Shown piece after piece: positions 9,801 to 20,300 of a stretch of DNA of 64,000 nucleotides. The position numbers and the translations under genes were made by a program. Under the pieces are notes generated by a model, which searched no databases, was not told the DNA's origin, and was given only the letters and a program-made list of their open reading frames with translations. This DNA is from an uncultured Clostridia bacterium. Lineage in GTDB: Bacteria; Bacillota; Clostridia; RUG12999. Position 1 is the stretch's first letter, and each line of letters starts with the position of its first letter. The stretch lies in assembly GCA_934792465.1 (NCBI GenBank), contig CAKVOK010000012.1:1-64000 (forward strand), in the 5' to 3' direction.

Positions 9801-11438
9801 ATAGACAGCAGAGATATTGATATTACAAACTGCACGTTTACGAACCTCGGTTCGGATGCTGTATACACCACGGGAACAAAGCTTGCCGAAACCGATAAAA
9901 ATTACTGGCAAAGACAGAGAGCAGATGCTTCGTACAATTTCCGTATCGAGAATAATGTTATTTCGAATATAGGAGGAGTTGCGGCGCAGATAGACGGCGG
10001 AAATGTCGATAGTCTTACTCCGTCTGGAAATACATTTAAAAACAATATTGTTTACAGGTGTTCAATGTATAAAAAGTATGAGGACGCTATATGGTCGCTC
10101 GGCTGCGGAAACGAAATTTCACATAATGATATAAGCTGTTTGCCATATCAGGCAATAAGGCTTATGGGGAATGACCATAAGGTAATGTATAATGAAATAT
10201 ATAATACGTGCCGTGAATCCGAAGACTGCGGTGTGATATATGCCGGAAGAAACACAATAGCGCGAGGACATGAAATTGCTTATAACTATATACATGAGGG
10301 CAATTCGGTAAACAGCATAGTCAGCAGAGCGTTCAATGTGGGAATTTATTTTGATGACAGGCAGTGCGGAGAATGGGCGCACCACAATATTATCAGGGGC
10401 GTAAATGTAGGCATGTTCGGCGAAGGTGTTGATAACACGGTTGAATATAATACAATTATCGATACGGGGACATTTCTGAAACTTCAGCCGAAAGGAATTG
10501 CCTCAAATACAAACGATGATTCACAGACATTCGGCGGATATATATACGATACCGGCTTATATTATAAGGCTTACCCGAATTTGGAAACCGCAATAAATAA
10601 TCCGACTGCAAGAGATACCAAAAAGCTTACGAAGGCTATAGGCAATTACGGTGTAAATTCGGGAAATGAAGGGCTTGCCTCGGACGGATATTTCGCCGCA
10701 ATAACAAAAAGCGGAAACGTTCAGGTAAATTCCTGCGAAGATTTTGTTGATGCCGAGAAAGGCGACTACCGTATGAAGGCGGAAAGCAGCACAGCTCAGT
10801 CATATCCGAATTTGCTTAATTCATCAAATTTTGATATTAATACAATCGGACTCGAAACAAAAGTAAACATGGGAAAGCAATTTAAGCTTACCGCACCTCT
10901 CGGAACAGTTAAAAAGACCGGTAAGGTATACTTTGCATGGGAAGATGCATTCGGAGCAACGGGCTATAAGCTGAAAGTGGCAAAGGATGCGGAATTTAAT
11001 AATGTGGTATATGAAACAACAGTGCCGTATGCGTGGGCGGAAGCGGAAATTGCCGATGCAGGCTGCAAATATTATTGGCGGGTTACAGCTGTAAATTCAT
11101 CGTATGAGTCGGCAGAGGAATGGACATCAGACATAGGAAGCTTCTTTTACGGAATTATAAATTTAAACGATACGGTAAGAACGGATTCTGAAAACAAGGT
11201 TACAGTAAACACAGTACTTTCGGGGGATTATGAAAAAGAAGCGTATGTATATTTTGCGGCATATGATGAAAGCGGAAAGCTTTTGAATATAACGCAGCAG
11301 ATATGCAAATTGGGCACAGATACGTTCAGGCTTTCGCAGAATTTTGATGCATCGGCACAAACGGTCGCTGTTTATGTATGGGACAAAAATGAAAATCCGC
11401 TTGTTAAAGAGCAAAAATTGAGTAAACAGAAACAGTAA
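6900..11438 (+). CDS. Large secreted right-handed beta-helix protein with two N-terminal repeat modules
   Basis: This 1512-residue protein has a signal peptide (1-27). Two copies of a ~290-residue module follow (about 40-345 and 346-640), each a carbohydrate-binding-like beta-sandwich plus an Ig-like part around VLNQLGI. A right-handed parallel beta-helix follows (about 643-1320), opening with IIYVDAKNGNDLNSG and containing WKAYNLLEEIDVPGEWYLDR, a motif I associate with GH141-like and related beta-helix enzymes. After it come a fibronectin-III-like domain (1330-1418) and a C-terminal ~85-residue domain shared with four other proteins here. The start is ATG 6900, because AACGGAGG precedes it; an ATG at 6879 would add seven residues and spoil the signal peptide. 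Exact enzyme class is unproven. It belongs to the six-gene run and is a homologue of the protein at 17396-21118. Confidence 0.8.
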   Translation: MKKIISFAAAAALFFNCITVMPASYAAAQELPNLEDTENTAVPENLIPKSDDEQAWRPRWIRNTAGRNSANIQNIADINKWNQAHGAASDYVIYVDEGKTTAPAATLGYDGILMKTDFGFEAGKTYCVSLRAKLADKSLKKTNGTEVPYPSGENRASVGISITNETADSISYTKEYGKNGMTLGNDYADFKGTIKLADKYNNNGPHKFIIGFPAGYSAGSAIMLDTTEQDSIYVAPEQASRIANTIVSGTNKVVKGKSIELKSEVLNQLGITGCLDQSVSWYVTNKDKTKIESGFTIADNGETITISPGENVEDGAYAVVAHSAKYGLTKTQYIFVASSDYKDTLRPEMNENMIPKSFDEPYSRPRWFRSAIERNGDGRINYITDEGVWNDKLGASKSTAIYVCKGKTTNPSVYTGYDGIILKDKLSFESGKSYCVSLKAKLADKSLHTDTYPAGENTAAIGVAITNETYGSTSYTKEYGDGGMELDSEYKDYKGTILVNEKYNNNGKHIFVIGYPAGYAEGSAMSIDTLGNDSVYIAPEQAYELQITGENDKHAVKTGDTLNLEAHMLNQIGIEGNLKQDFRWHVMDKARERFISDITVTPSENGKNAVVTVGDDVAPGIYDIVVSSAANDFVSGYEITVSRSDYIIYVDAKNGNDLNSGMKEEPLATLAGAKNKVRSIKNLYKDRNITVEFAEGIYRFAAGVVFDSQDSGTESEKIKYTAAPGARVEFSGAVDIDISNAEKVTDEAILSRLYPEVRDKVVCVNIASQFPYELKNEEKHTVLTDHIYKNRENVELFDGDVRRPLAEWPNGDDNYVRYKEASSDNSFIYADSEIPSRWTKAKDFWVGGYLTWDYRYTRHFVTSVDPSEKKITLEMPESSAYYLGQQSILQKISQRWKAYNLLEEIDVPGEWYLDRDTMNLYYYKPENGSSKLEMSSLYHNMIELNNARYISFNGITFTKSRTRAIVSIDSRDIDITNCTFTNLGSDAVYTTGTKLAETDKNYWQRQRADASYNFRIENNVISNIGGVAAQIDGGNVDSLTPSGNTFKNNIVYRCSMYKKYEDAIWSLGCGNEISHNDISCLPYQAIRLMGNDHKVMYNEIYNTCRESEDCGVIYAGRNTIARGHEIAYNYIHEGNSVNSIVSRAFNVGIYFDDRQCGEWAHHNIIRGVNVGMFGEGVDNTVEYNTIIDTGTFLKLQPKGIASNTNDDSQTFGGYIYDTGLYYKAYPNLETAINNPTARDTKKLTKAIGNYGVNSGNEGLASDGYFAAITKSGNVQVNSCEDFVDAEKGDYRMKAESSTAQSYPNLLNSSNFDINTIGLETKVNMGKQFKLTAPLGTVKKTGKVYFAWEDAFGATGYKLKVAKDAEFNNVVYETTVPYAWAEAEIADAGCKYYWRVTAVNSSYESAEEWTSDIGSFFYGIINLNDTVRTDSENKVTVNTVLSGDYEKEAYVYFAAYDESGKLLNITQQICKLGTDTFRLSQNFDASAQTVAVYVWDKNENPLVKEQKLSKQKQ

Positions 11439-11459
11439 GAAAGGAAATGAAACGCAAAG

Positions 11460-14400
11460 ATGAAAAAAATATATTCGCTTATAACAGCTGCGGCAATTGC
11501 CGTAAGTATGCTGCCTGCAACGATTGCATTTGCCGATGGTGAATTGTATACGGACTATGTTCCTGCGGAAGAGATTCCGGCAAATATTATACCTGTAGAT
11601 GATACAAATTCACCAACAAGAACATATGCACAGAAAATCATCAGGAATACAACGGATCTCAACTATGAATGGAGTCAAACATGGTCATCGGAATCAGGTT
11701 TTTACGATGGCGCAACCGTATATGCGGAGAATATAATATCGGCGAATCCTTCTGCCGGTATTTACGGTCTTGTATTTAAGGACGTTGTGAATTTCGAGCC
11801 TGATACCTCATATGTTTTTAGGGTCAAGCTAAAATCAACGGGAACGGAGGACGTAAGAGTAACTGCCACTCTCTCGAACGAAAGAGCAGATACTGTTGCA
11901 TTTGCTAAAGAATACGGGGAAGAGGGCAAGCTTATCGGAAATGAATTGGAGGAATTTGCAGCCACTTTGGTTCCGGCGGAGGGATTTTCAAATGAATCCG
12001 GTAAAACGCAATCGCTGATACTCGGGTTTGCGTCCGGAACAAAGGCAGGAGCGGCATTTTACATTGATATGAAAGAAAAAGATTCTGTTTACCTTGCACC
12101 GGAAAGAGAGCATGATATAAAAACGGAAGTGGTTTCGGATTCTCTTGATGTTTGCCAAGGCGGAAAATTCAATGTAAAAGCGGCCGTACTGAATCAGGCA
12201 GGTTCGGCAGGTAATTTGAAACAGCATTTTACATGGAAAGTGCTGAACGAGGATAAAACGGCAGAGGCCGTCGGTTTCAGCATAGAGGGGGACGGTACGG
12301 ACACTGCGGTTATATCTGCTGCGGACGATACGCCGACAGGCACATATAACGTTGTTGCAATTTCGGACGATTACGAAGGCTTTATAAAGACTGCAAAGAT
12401 TAATCTCAGCAAAAAAAGAATAAATGATATTCCGTTTAATTCGGAAACGGGTGATATTCCCAATCTTATTCTTGTTCCGAATGCAAGTGCATTTGCCGTG
12501 CGAACAGATAAAAACCAAATCCATGCGGAAGCAAAAGATAATTATTATACGGTAAGTGCCGTTTCTGATATAGAAAGTGCCAACAACATGAGCATGGAGG
12601 GACTTAGGATTCAGACTGTCTTAAACAAAGGTTTTGCTTCGGATTTTCAATTTACACCGGGCAAATCATATGCGGTAAGTGCAAAAGTAAGAAAATCCGA
12701 ATCAAGCACAGTGAATGAAGTATATTTCAATATTGCATTGGGACAAGGTACGGAGGAATCCTTTGCATATACCGCACAATACGGTGATAAGGGAATGCTT
12801 CTTTCGGATAAATGGCAGGACTGCAAGGCAATAATAACAGTACCGGAGGACTATGATGCTTCTTCAAATAAAAAACTGTTTTATCTGGGTATGCCGAACG
12901 GCACGGCTCAGGGAGCGGCATTCGATATAGAATATTCGGTATATATCGGAGAAAGCAGCATTTCCAAATTTGAATGCCGAATCGAAGGTGATACGGATAT
13001 TCTTACACAAGACAACAGCCTGACGTTCTTTTCGGGATTGACAAATCAGATAGGTGTAGCGGCAGCCGACAGCGAAACAGAAAGATACATTATCAATTCG
13101 GAAAGAAACGACTATGTAACTGATTTTCTGACGGAAACGGACGGCAACAAATGCACCGTATCGGCAGATGCGTTGAGCAAGGCAGGGGAATACTATTTCG
13201 TTGCGGAAACAACGGCAGACGGTAAGCTTGTGAGAGCAAGCGTACCGTTCACGGTTGAAAAACCGTCCGTGTCGGAATCAATCGCACATATTATTAACTC
13301 CGCTTCGGCAGAAGAAATCGAGCTGAACATAAAAAAATACATAAATGCACTCGGAATTAATTTCATTGATGCAGATAAGTATGACGCTGCTCAGACGGCG
13401 AAGCTTATCAAAGCAAGAGTAAATGTTGCACCTATTGAGGAAAATAATGAGGAAGAACTTAAAGCACTGCTGAAAAAAGCAACGGTGATTTCCCTTTATA
13501 CGGCAAATCCGGAAAATGTAAAGCTTTATAACGATAACGGAACGTTTAAATATGCGGATGAGATAGCGTTAGAGAGTATAGATTCCGACGGTGTGACAAT
13601 TTACGATATTTTCAAGACGGCAGCTTCAAATGATGCAAGAAAGGATATTCAAAACGGACTGTCGGGTAAAAGCTATGATTCGATTGACGAATTTGAAAAA
13701 GCATTTGCAATTTCGGTTATACTGAATACTCTTTATAAACCTGAAGTAGGAGGAAGCGGATATGTAGAAAAGCTTCTGACGGATAAAAATGCAAAATATA
13801 CGGAACTTGAATCAAGTGCATATATTAATGCACAGGATAAGTCGAAGTATAATCTTGAGCTTGCAAGAAAATTGTTTACAAAGGCGGAACTTGAACAAAA
13901 AATTAAGGATATAAAAAACAGTATGTCCTCAGGTACGGGCGGTGGAAGCTCCGGCGGCAGCACGAGCGGCGGAGGCGGCACGGCAAACAAAACGCCGTCA
14001 GCATCAAAACCGTCAACGGCGCAAAGCGGTGCGGCACAAACGGTATTTCCGTTTAAAGATGTGGACAGCACCCATTGGGCATTTGCGGATATTTACGCAT
14101 TGTATCAGAGAGGAATAGTTTCGGGAAACGAAAAAAATGAGTTTGAGCCGGAAACGGAGCTTACAAGAGAACAGTTTGTAAAAATGATATGTGAGCTTAT
14201 GGGACTTAAAGCCTCAAAAACCGAAATGAAATTCACCGATGCGGATAACAGTGCGTGGTATGCAAAATATATTTCGGCAGCAACCGAAAGCGGAATAATT
14301 AACGGGATAAGCGAAAATGAATTCGGGGTCGGATTGCCTGTCAGCCGTCAGGATATATGCGTTATGGTTTACCGTGCCTGCAAGGGAGATGCAAGCGGGG

Positions 14401-14588
14401 CAGAGCCGAGCTTTGCGGATTCCGATGAAATAAGCGATTATGCACTGGATGCCGTTGTATATATGACGGATTTCGGGATCATAAAGGGTTTTGAAGACAA
14501 TACATTCAGAGCCAAGGATAATTGCACAAGAGCGCAGGCGGCAAAGATACTGTCTTCTGTAATAAATTTGAAAGGACTGGTAAAATAA
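11460..14588 (+). CDS. SLH-anchored secreted protein with repeat modules and helical stalk
   Basis: This 1042-residue protein has a signal peptide (1-26) and two divergent copies of the module seen in the preceding gene (about 35-320 and 332-600). An alpha-helical region of some 215 residues follows (605-820), then a Gly/Ser-rich linker (821-860), then three SLH repeats (862-1042) with FKDVDSTHWAF, FTDADNSAWYA and FADSDEISDYA at their starts. SLH domains bind pyruvylated secondary cell-wall polymers, so the N-terminal modules would be displayed outside on a stalk. No catalytic domain is evident, so a surface glycan-binding or scaffold role is likely. It starts 21 bp after the beta-helix gene and its stop overlaps the next start by one base. 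The architecture parallels the protein at 35238-37022. Confidence 0.85.
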   Translation: MKKIYSLITAAAIAVSMLPATIAFADGELYTDYVPAEEIPANIIPVDDTNSPTRTYAQKIIRNTTDLNYEWSQTWSSESGFYDGATVYAENIISANPSAGIYGLVFKDVVNFEPDTSYVFRVKLKSTGTEDVRVTATLSNERADTVAFAKEYGEEGKLIGNELEEFAATLVPAEGFSNESGKTQSLILGFASGTKAGAAFYIDMKEKDSVYLAPEREHDIKTEVVSDSLDVCQGGKFNVKAAVLNQAGSAGNLKQHFTWKVLNEDKTAEAVGFSIEGDGTDTAVISAADDTPTGTYNVVAISDDYEGFIKTAKINLSKKRINDIPFNSETGDIPNLILVPNASAFAVRTDKNQIHAEAKDNYYTVSAVSDIESANNMSMEGLRIQTVLNKGFASDFQFTPGKSYAVSAKVRKSESSTVNEVYFNIALGQGTEESFAYTAQYGDKGMLLSDKWQDCKAIITVPEDYDASSNKKLFYLGMPNGTAQGAAFDIEYSVYIGESSISKFECRIEGDTDILTQDNSLTFFSGLTNQIGVAAADSETERYIINSERNDYVTDFLTETDGNKCTVSADALSKAGEYYFVAETTADGKLVRASVPFTVEKPSVSESIAHIINSASAEEIELNIKKYINALGINFIDADKYDAAQTAKLIKARVNVAPIEENNEEELKALLKKATVISLYTANPENVKLYNDNGTFKYADEIALESIDSDGVTIYDIFKTAASNDARKDIQNGLSGKSYDSIDEFEKAFAISVILNTLYKPEVGGSGYVEKLLTDKNAKYTELESSAYINAQDKSKYNLELARKLFTKAELEQKIKDIKNSMSSGTGGGSSGGSTSGGGGTANKTPSASKPSTAQSGAAQTVFPFKDVDSTHWAFADIYALYQRGIVSGNEKNEFEPETELTREQFVKMICELMGLKASKTEMKFTDADNSAWYAKYISAATESGIINGISENEFGVGLPVSRQDICVMVYRACKGDASGAEPSFADSDEISDYALDAVVYMTDFGIIKGFEDNTFRAKDNCTRAQAAKILSSVINLKGLVK

Positions 14589-17374
14589 TGAGGAAAATTT
14601 TGGGAATACTTTTGAGTGTTCTTATGTCAGTAAATATTATTATTCTGCCGGTAAGTGCGGAGGATTCTGCGAGCAAAGCGGAAAGAGTGATGAGAGGGCT
14701 CGGCATTTTTGCCGAAAACTACGAACCGGACAGGGAAATATCGAGGGCTGAGTTTGCAAAGGCTTTGTGCGATGTTATGCATCTTCAAGACCCTGATTAC
14801 GACTATGCCGTATGGAAACAAAACGTAATGGCTTCAAATGACGGAGAGGTTACAATTGCGGCAGGTGAATTTGATGATGTTGACGCATCTCATCCGTATT
14901 ATACGGAGATAACTCTGGTAGGGCAAAACGGCATTATGAAAGGCATAGGAAACCGGCTGTTTGCACCGGAATACGGAATAACGGCAAATGAGGTTTCTAA
15001 AATACTTATTGATATGATGGGCTACAGTATTTGTGCGATAAACGACGGAGGCTATCCGTCCGGCTATGCTTCATGGGCATATTCTCTCGGTATAATGCAG
15101 GGCGTAAGCATAAAATCAACATCGCCGGTAACGGAAAAGGCTCTTATTGATATGATGTACAATTCATTTGAAATAAGGCTTATGGAAATGACATACGGCA
15201 CAGACGCCAAATACGAAAAAACCGATGATACATTTATGACAGGCGTGTTGCAGCTCGGCAGGGTTCGTGGATATGTGACGGACAACGGGTTTTCCGCATT
15301 GCACGGCAAGACTGCTCTTACGGTCGGTAAGATGAAAGTCGGCGATGTTGAAATAAATTCAAAGAAAAACGGTGAAGATTTATCCGAATATCTCGGATAT
15401 AGAGTTGAACTTTATTATACGGAAAATGACGATGAAAAATATCTTGAATATGCGGAAATTATTAATAATGATGATACGGTAAGATTTGATGTAACGGATT
15501 TTGTTTCGTATTCAAACGGTGCAATTTCGTTTTACAGCGGCGATAAGAAAGTTAATAAACACCTTTCGGCAGATGCGGAAATGATATTTAATAATGAATG
15601 GAAGAAATCTTTTACAGCCGAAGATTTTAAATTTGCGGACGGCAATATAACGCTTATTCAAAATGAAAGCGGAGAATATGCTACGATAGTGGTAAAAAGC
15701 TTTGAATTTGCCGTTGTATCGGGTAAAGATACGGGCAAAGAGCAGATTTATAACAAAATTACAAACAGCTCATCAGAAAAAGTATATGATTTTTCGGGCT
15801 CGGACGTTCCGAAAAAATCAATATTCATATGTGATGAAAACGGTAAAAAAATCGGGTTTGATTCAATAACCGCCGGCAGCGTATTAAATATTATAAAATC
15901 CGATACATATATGAAAGTCATATGCGGCGGCAATGCCGTTGAGAATTTTAAGGTAAAGGGCATTAATGAGGACGGCAGCGAAAAGAATATAAGCAACGGC
16001 GAAACCGTATATCGGCTGGCAGGAGCTTTTGCGTCAATTACAAATTCGGATGCGCTCGAAAACGCTCATACATATAATCTTTATTTGAATATGTTCGGTA
16101 AGGTAATTTGGATAGAAGGTGCGAAAGCGGATTCAAATTTGCATATTGCGGTATTTACGAGAGCAAGGTATTTTGATAATGAAAAAGAGGAAAAAAGCAG
16201 ATGTATATCCCTCTTTACCGATGAGGGCAAGCTGAAAAATTATGCGGTTGACAAGAAATTCACAGTAAACGGTGAAAAGCTCAAATACAGCAGTGCAATG
16301 TCATTGCTTAACCGGCATAAAGGCGAGGCGGTACGATACAGAATCAATGATACGGGCAAGCTGGCTGAAATAATCATTGCATCAAAAATCAATACGAAGG
16401 ATTACAGCGAATGGTATCAGATAGCGGATACATCTTCAAGCTTTACATACGGCACGCAGGGAGGAGATTTCAGCAATCAGTTTTATACAAGCTCGTCTAC
16501 GCTGAAGTTCACGATTCCGAATAACGAGGATTTTTTTGACAATGAAGATTATTTCTCGTTAAACAGCGTTACGTTTATTGATAATAAATCCGATTACAAG
16601 CTCTCGGCTTTCGTGGCAGACAAAGACAACGTAGTTGCAGACGCTATTGTGCTTAAGCAGGACACAGCGGCGGCAGCCGGAACCGTAAGGGAAGCAGAGG
16701 CAATACTGATACAGGATATAATAAGAACCGTAAATGAGGATAATGATGAAGTATTAAGGATTTCGGGGTATGCCGTAGGACTTACGGTCGGTGCACCGAA
16801 GCTTTTGGAATACGATATAGATGAGGAATGTAAAATGCTGGCATTTGGAGAAACGGCAGAAGAGGTTGACAAAACAAAACCTGAAACAGAAGTCGGACCG
16901 AGAACGGTCGGCGAGCTTGGAGCAGGCGATATTATTTATTATGAAACAAATATACAGAATGAAATCGCAAATGCCAGAATTGCATTTGACTACAGTACGG
17001 GAAAGGCATTTGACGGCGGCAGAGGAACAGACCACTATGACCCGACAAAAACGGGTACTGCGGTAAATACTACGTGGGTAGGCAAGGCAATTTCGACATA
17101 CGGAAACGGCATACGCCTTGCCATAGACTGCGAACCGGGCGATGTTGATTATGAAAATATGACGAATTTCAGAAAGCAGACGTCGGCATTTGTTATAAGA
17201 AAGACAGACTCAATCTTTATTGTTACAAAGGGCAGAAGAAACAAAATCAACATACAAAGCGGCGGTATCAATGATATTAAAACTTATAACAACACAGGTG
17301 ACGGCTGCGACAACGTAGTTGTTCTTACATACTGGTCGTCCGGTAACTATACAACGGTTGCATACAGAGATTAA
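14588..17374 (+). CDS. Large secreted protein with N-terminal SLH domains, function unknown
   Basis: This 928-residue protein has a signal peptide (1-21). SLH-like repeats occupy about 25-190, with ISRAEFAKALCDVM, FDDVDASHPYYTE, NGIMKGIG and a weaker third repeat. The remaining ~740 residues are beta-rich and match no family I recognise. The protein is a paralogue of the one at 39251-41962: both place SLH domains first, and segments such as LIQNESGEYATIVVKSF here and LIDNEDSGEYDTVFIKSY there correspond. The start is ATG 14588, overlapping the stop of the previous gene (TAATG) and implying translational coupling. No catalytic signature is visible. A cell-wall-attached structural, adaptor or glycan-binding role is plausible but inferred from SLH domains and neighbours only. 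Confidence 0.75.
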   Translation: MRKILGILLSVLMSVNIIILPVSAEDSASKAERVMRGLGIFAENYEPDREISRAEFAKALCDVMHLQDPDYDYAVWKQNVMASNDGEVTIAAGEFDDVDASHPYYTEITLVGQNGIMKGIGNRLFAPEYGITANEVSKILIDMMGYSICAINDGGYPSGYASWAYSLGIMQGVSIKSTSPVTEKALIDMMYNSFEIRLMEMTYGTDAKYEKTDDTFMTGVLQLGRVRGYVTDNGFSALHGKTALTVGKMKVGDVEINSKKNGEDLSEYLGYRVELYYTENDDEKYLEYAEIINNDDTVRFDVTDFVSYSNGAISFYSGDKKVNKHLSADAEMIFNNEWKKSFTAEDFKFADGNITLIQNESGEYATIVVKSFEFAVVSGKDTGKEQIYNKITNSSSEKVYDFSGSDVPKKSIFICDENGKKIGFDSITAGSVLNIIKSDTYMKVICGGNAVENFKVKGINEDGSEKNISNGETVYRLAGAFASITNSDALENAHTYNLYLNMFGKVIWIEGAKADSNLHIAVFTRARYFDNEKEEKSRCISLFTDEGKLKNYAVDKKFTVNGEKLKYSSAMSLLNRHKGEAVRYRINDTGKLAEIIIASKINTKDYSEWYQIADTSSSFTYGTQGGDFSNQFYTSSSTLKFTIPNNEDFFDNEDYFSLNSVTFIDNKSDYKLSAFVADKDNVVADAIVLKQDTAAAAGTVREAEAILIQDIIRTVNEDNDEVLRISGYAVGLTVGAPKLLEYDIDEECKMLAFGETAEEVDKTKPETEVGPRTVGELGAGDIIYYETNIQNEIANARIAFDYSTGKAFDGGRGTDHYDPTKTGTAVNTTWVGKAISTYGNGIRLAIDCEPGDVDYENMTNFRKQTSAFVIRKTDSIFIVTKGRRNKINIQSGGINDIKTYNNTGDGCDNVVVLTYWSSGNYTTVAYRD

Positions 17375-17395
17375 ACGCTGCGGAGGTGAAGAAAA

Positions 17396-20300
17396 TTGAA
17401 AAACAGAATATTATCGTTACTTCTTGCTTGCGTTATGCTTGCCGCCGTCAATGTTACGGCGGAGGAGGCGGATACCTCGGCGGTAATTTATGTTGCACCG
17501 AACGGCAATGACAGTGCGGGCGGAACAATAGAATCTCCGCTTCGGACGTTTGGAGGCGCACAGGCTGCCGTAAAAAAATTGAAATCGGCAGGAGTGAAAG
17601 ATATTGATGTCGTGTTCAGAGAAGGGGAGTACAGGCTTTCGTCGGGCGTGACATTCGGTGCGGACGACGGTGCGGAAAACGGACATCTGATTACGTACCG
17701 CAGCATGGACGGTGAAAATGCGGTATTTAAGGGTTCTCGTGAATTTGATTCAAAAAACGCTCAGCCGGTAATGTCGGAAACGGCACTTGCAAGAATAAAG
17801 GACAGTGTGAAAAATCATATTGTGTCATATGACCTTGCCAAAATGGGATTTTCAAAAAATGATATAACGGATTTAAGCAATATTGAAGCGCAAATCCAAG
17901 TGCTTGACCAAGGAGAACCGAATTTTGTATATGTAAACGGTGTCGAACAGACAATCGCACAGTGGCCGGACGGCGACGGCGTGTATTCGCATTGGGATTC
18001 GGCGGAGGACGGACGAACGATTCACTTTACGGAAAATGACCCGACTCGCTGGACAACGGCGGCAAACGACTGGTGGCTCGGAACATATGCAACGTTTGAC
18101 TATTGCTATGCAAGAATGTCGGGAAAAAGCGTAAATCCGGAAAAGCATACATTGACGGCAGCCGATTTGAACAATCTGTTCTATTTTACAAGCTATCAGT
18201 CAAGAAGATGGAAAGCGTTTAATCTGCTTGAAGAGCTTGATACGCCGGGCGAATTTTATGTGGACAGAGAAAAGATGATACTCTATTTGTATCCGCCGTA
18301 CGGCTTAAAGGATGCAAAAACGGAGCTTTCATTTCTTACAAGACCTATGATAAGCTTAAGAGAAACACAAAACGTATTATTCAAGAATATTACGCTTTCC
18401 CAGACCTGCGGTGACGGATTCCGTATGGTTGATGTAAAAAACGTTGATATTAAAGGGTGTAAGTTAGAAAATATAGCGCAGTTCGGCGTATTTATAGACG
18501 GCTCGAAAAATGCCGTTACGGACAGTCAGTATTGGCAGATACAGAGAATAGACGCTTCATATGACTGTGATATAACGGATTCGACTTTTAATAATATCGG
18601 TGCAAGCGCTATCAAGATGACCGGCGGCAATCTTGACACACTAACCCCGGCAAATAATGTGATTGATAATAATATGCTTTATCGGTGCAGTCAGATTACG
18701 AAAAATAAAAATGCGATAGAAATAGGCGGCTGCGGAATTACCGTTACGCATAACAATATCAGCAGATGTGCATTCCAGGGTGTGTATTATTTGGGAAACA
18801 GTCACACAATAAGCTATAATGAAATATATGACGTTATCCAGGAAACGGACGACTGCGGAGCGATTTACTGCGGCAGAAACTCGCTGCACCAGGGTAATGT
18901 GATTTCATATAATTATCTGCATGACCTGTTTTCGACGGAGGTTTTGCCGTTCGGACATCAGACGGCAATATACTGGGACGATAATATGGTAGGTCAGACG
19001 GCTCATAATAATATCATAAACGGCGTAAGGAAGAATGCATACAGCAACGGCATCGATATTCATTTTTATAATAATACGTCGATAAATATTACGGCGGCGA
19101 GTATGGACTTTAAAAACGGCGGCGCAGCAACAAACAATAATGCCGGCGGAGTAGGTTTCGGCAGCAACATAGCCGATGAGGCACTGTATTTCAAGCAATA
19201 TCCGAATTTGCCGGAAATAATTGAGCTTATGGCACAGGGTACACCGGCGGAACTGTCAAAATTCAGCGAATTTTATAATAATCTTGACGTAAATGCTCCG
19301 GCGAATATCATAGGTACATATAACCGGGAATTTGCAAAGGTTAAAAACAATGTTAATATGCAGCTCTGCGATGACTTTGTGAATCCGGAAAAACAGGATT
19401 ACAGAATAAAGAGCAGTTCGCCAACGGCGAAGCGTATACCGGGTATAACAACGGATGAATTTGATATAGAGGAAATAGGACTTCAAAGAGATGTGAATAT
19501 CGGACAGGAAACTTCGTCATTCAAACAAATATTCCCTGCAAACGGACAACAGGCACTTCCGAGCTCCGAAGTGAAATTCAAATGGGAAAATGCTTTCGGA
19601 AGCAGCAAGTATAAACTTATGATTGCAACGGACAGAGATATGAAAAATATTGTTTATGAGGACGATGCGGTACCTTATAATATAACTTCCGTTAAGGGGT
19701 TGAAAAACAATACCGTGTACTACTGGAAAGTAACGGCATATTCACATTCGAGGGAGCTTGCCGCAGAATGGGAAAGCGAAAGCGGAGTATATACATTCTC
19801 AACGGGAATATATGAACAGCTTGATAAATCGTATTATGAAACGATTGTACCCAATGCGATAAAGGCGTCCGAAAAAGCAGTTGAAGGGAATGAGGTCGGC
19901 AATTATCCGATAGGAACAAAAAATAAATTCAACAGCATGGTAAAAATGGCAGATGTGGCGGCAAATGCAAGACTCGGAATGTTCTCGCAGATAAATTTTG
20001 ATAAACTTGTCACCGGTATAGGTGAGTTTTATTCGAAAAAAGGTATGGTGAACAAGGGCGTATATGATATGACCGATGTCTTTAACAATCCGGAGATGTG
20101 GTCGGGTGAAGCAACGGTTGAAAACGGAATTGTGTCGCTTAAATCAGACCCGTCGAGGGCAGAAATATATTCCATGTCGGGTACGAGCGGTTTGGATACT
20201 CTTACAGGCTCGGTTATATACAGCTTTGACGCAAAAATTCATGTTACGGAGAAATTTGTGGGACTGGGATTTAAGAAATATATTGATATGCTTCCGTATC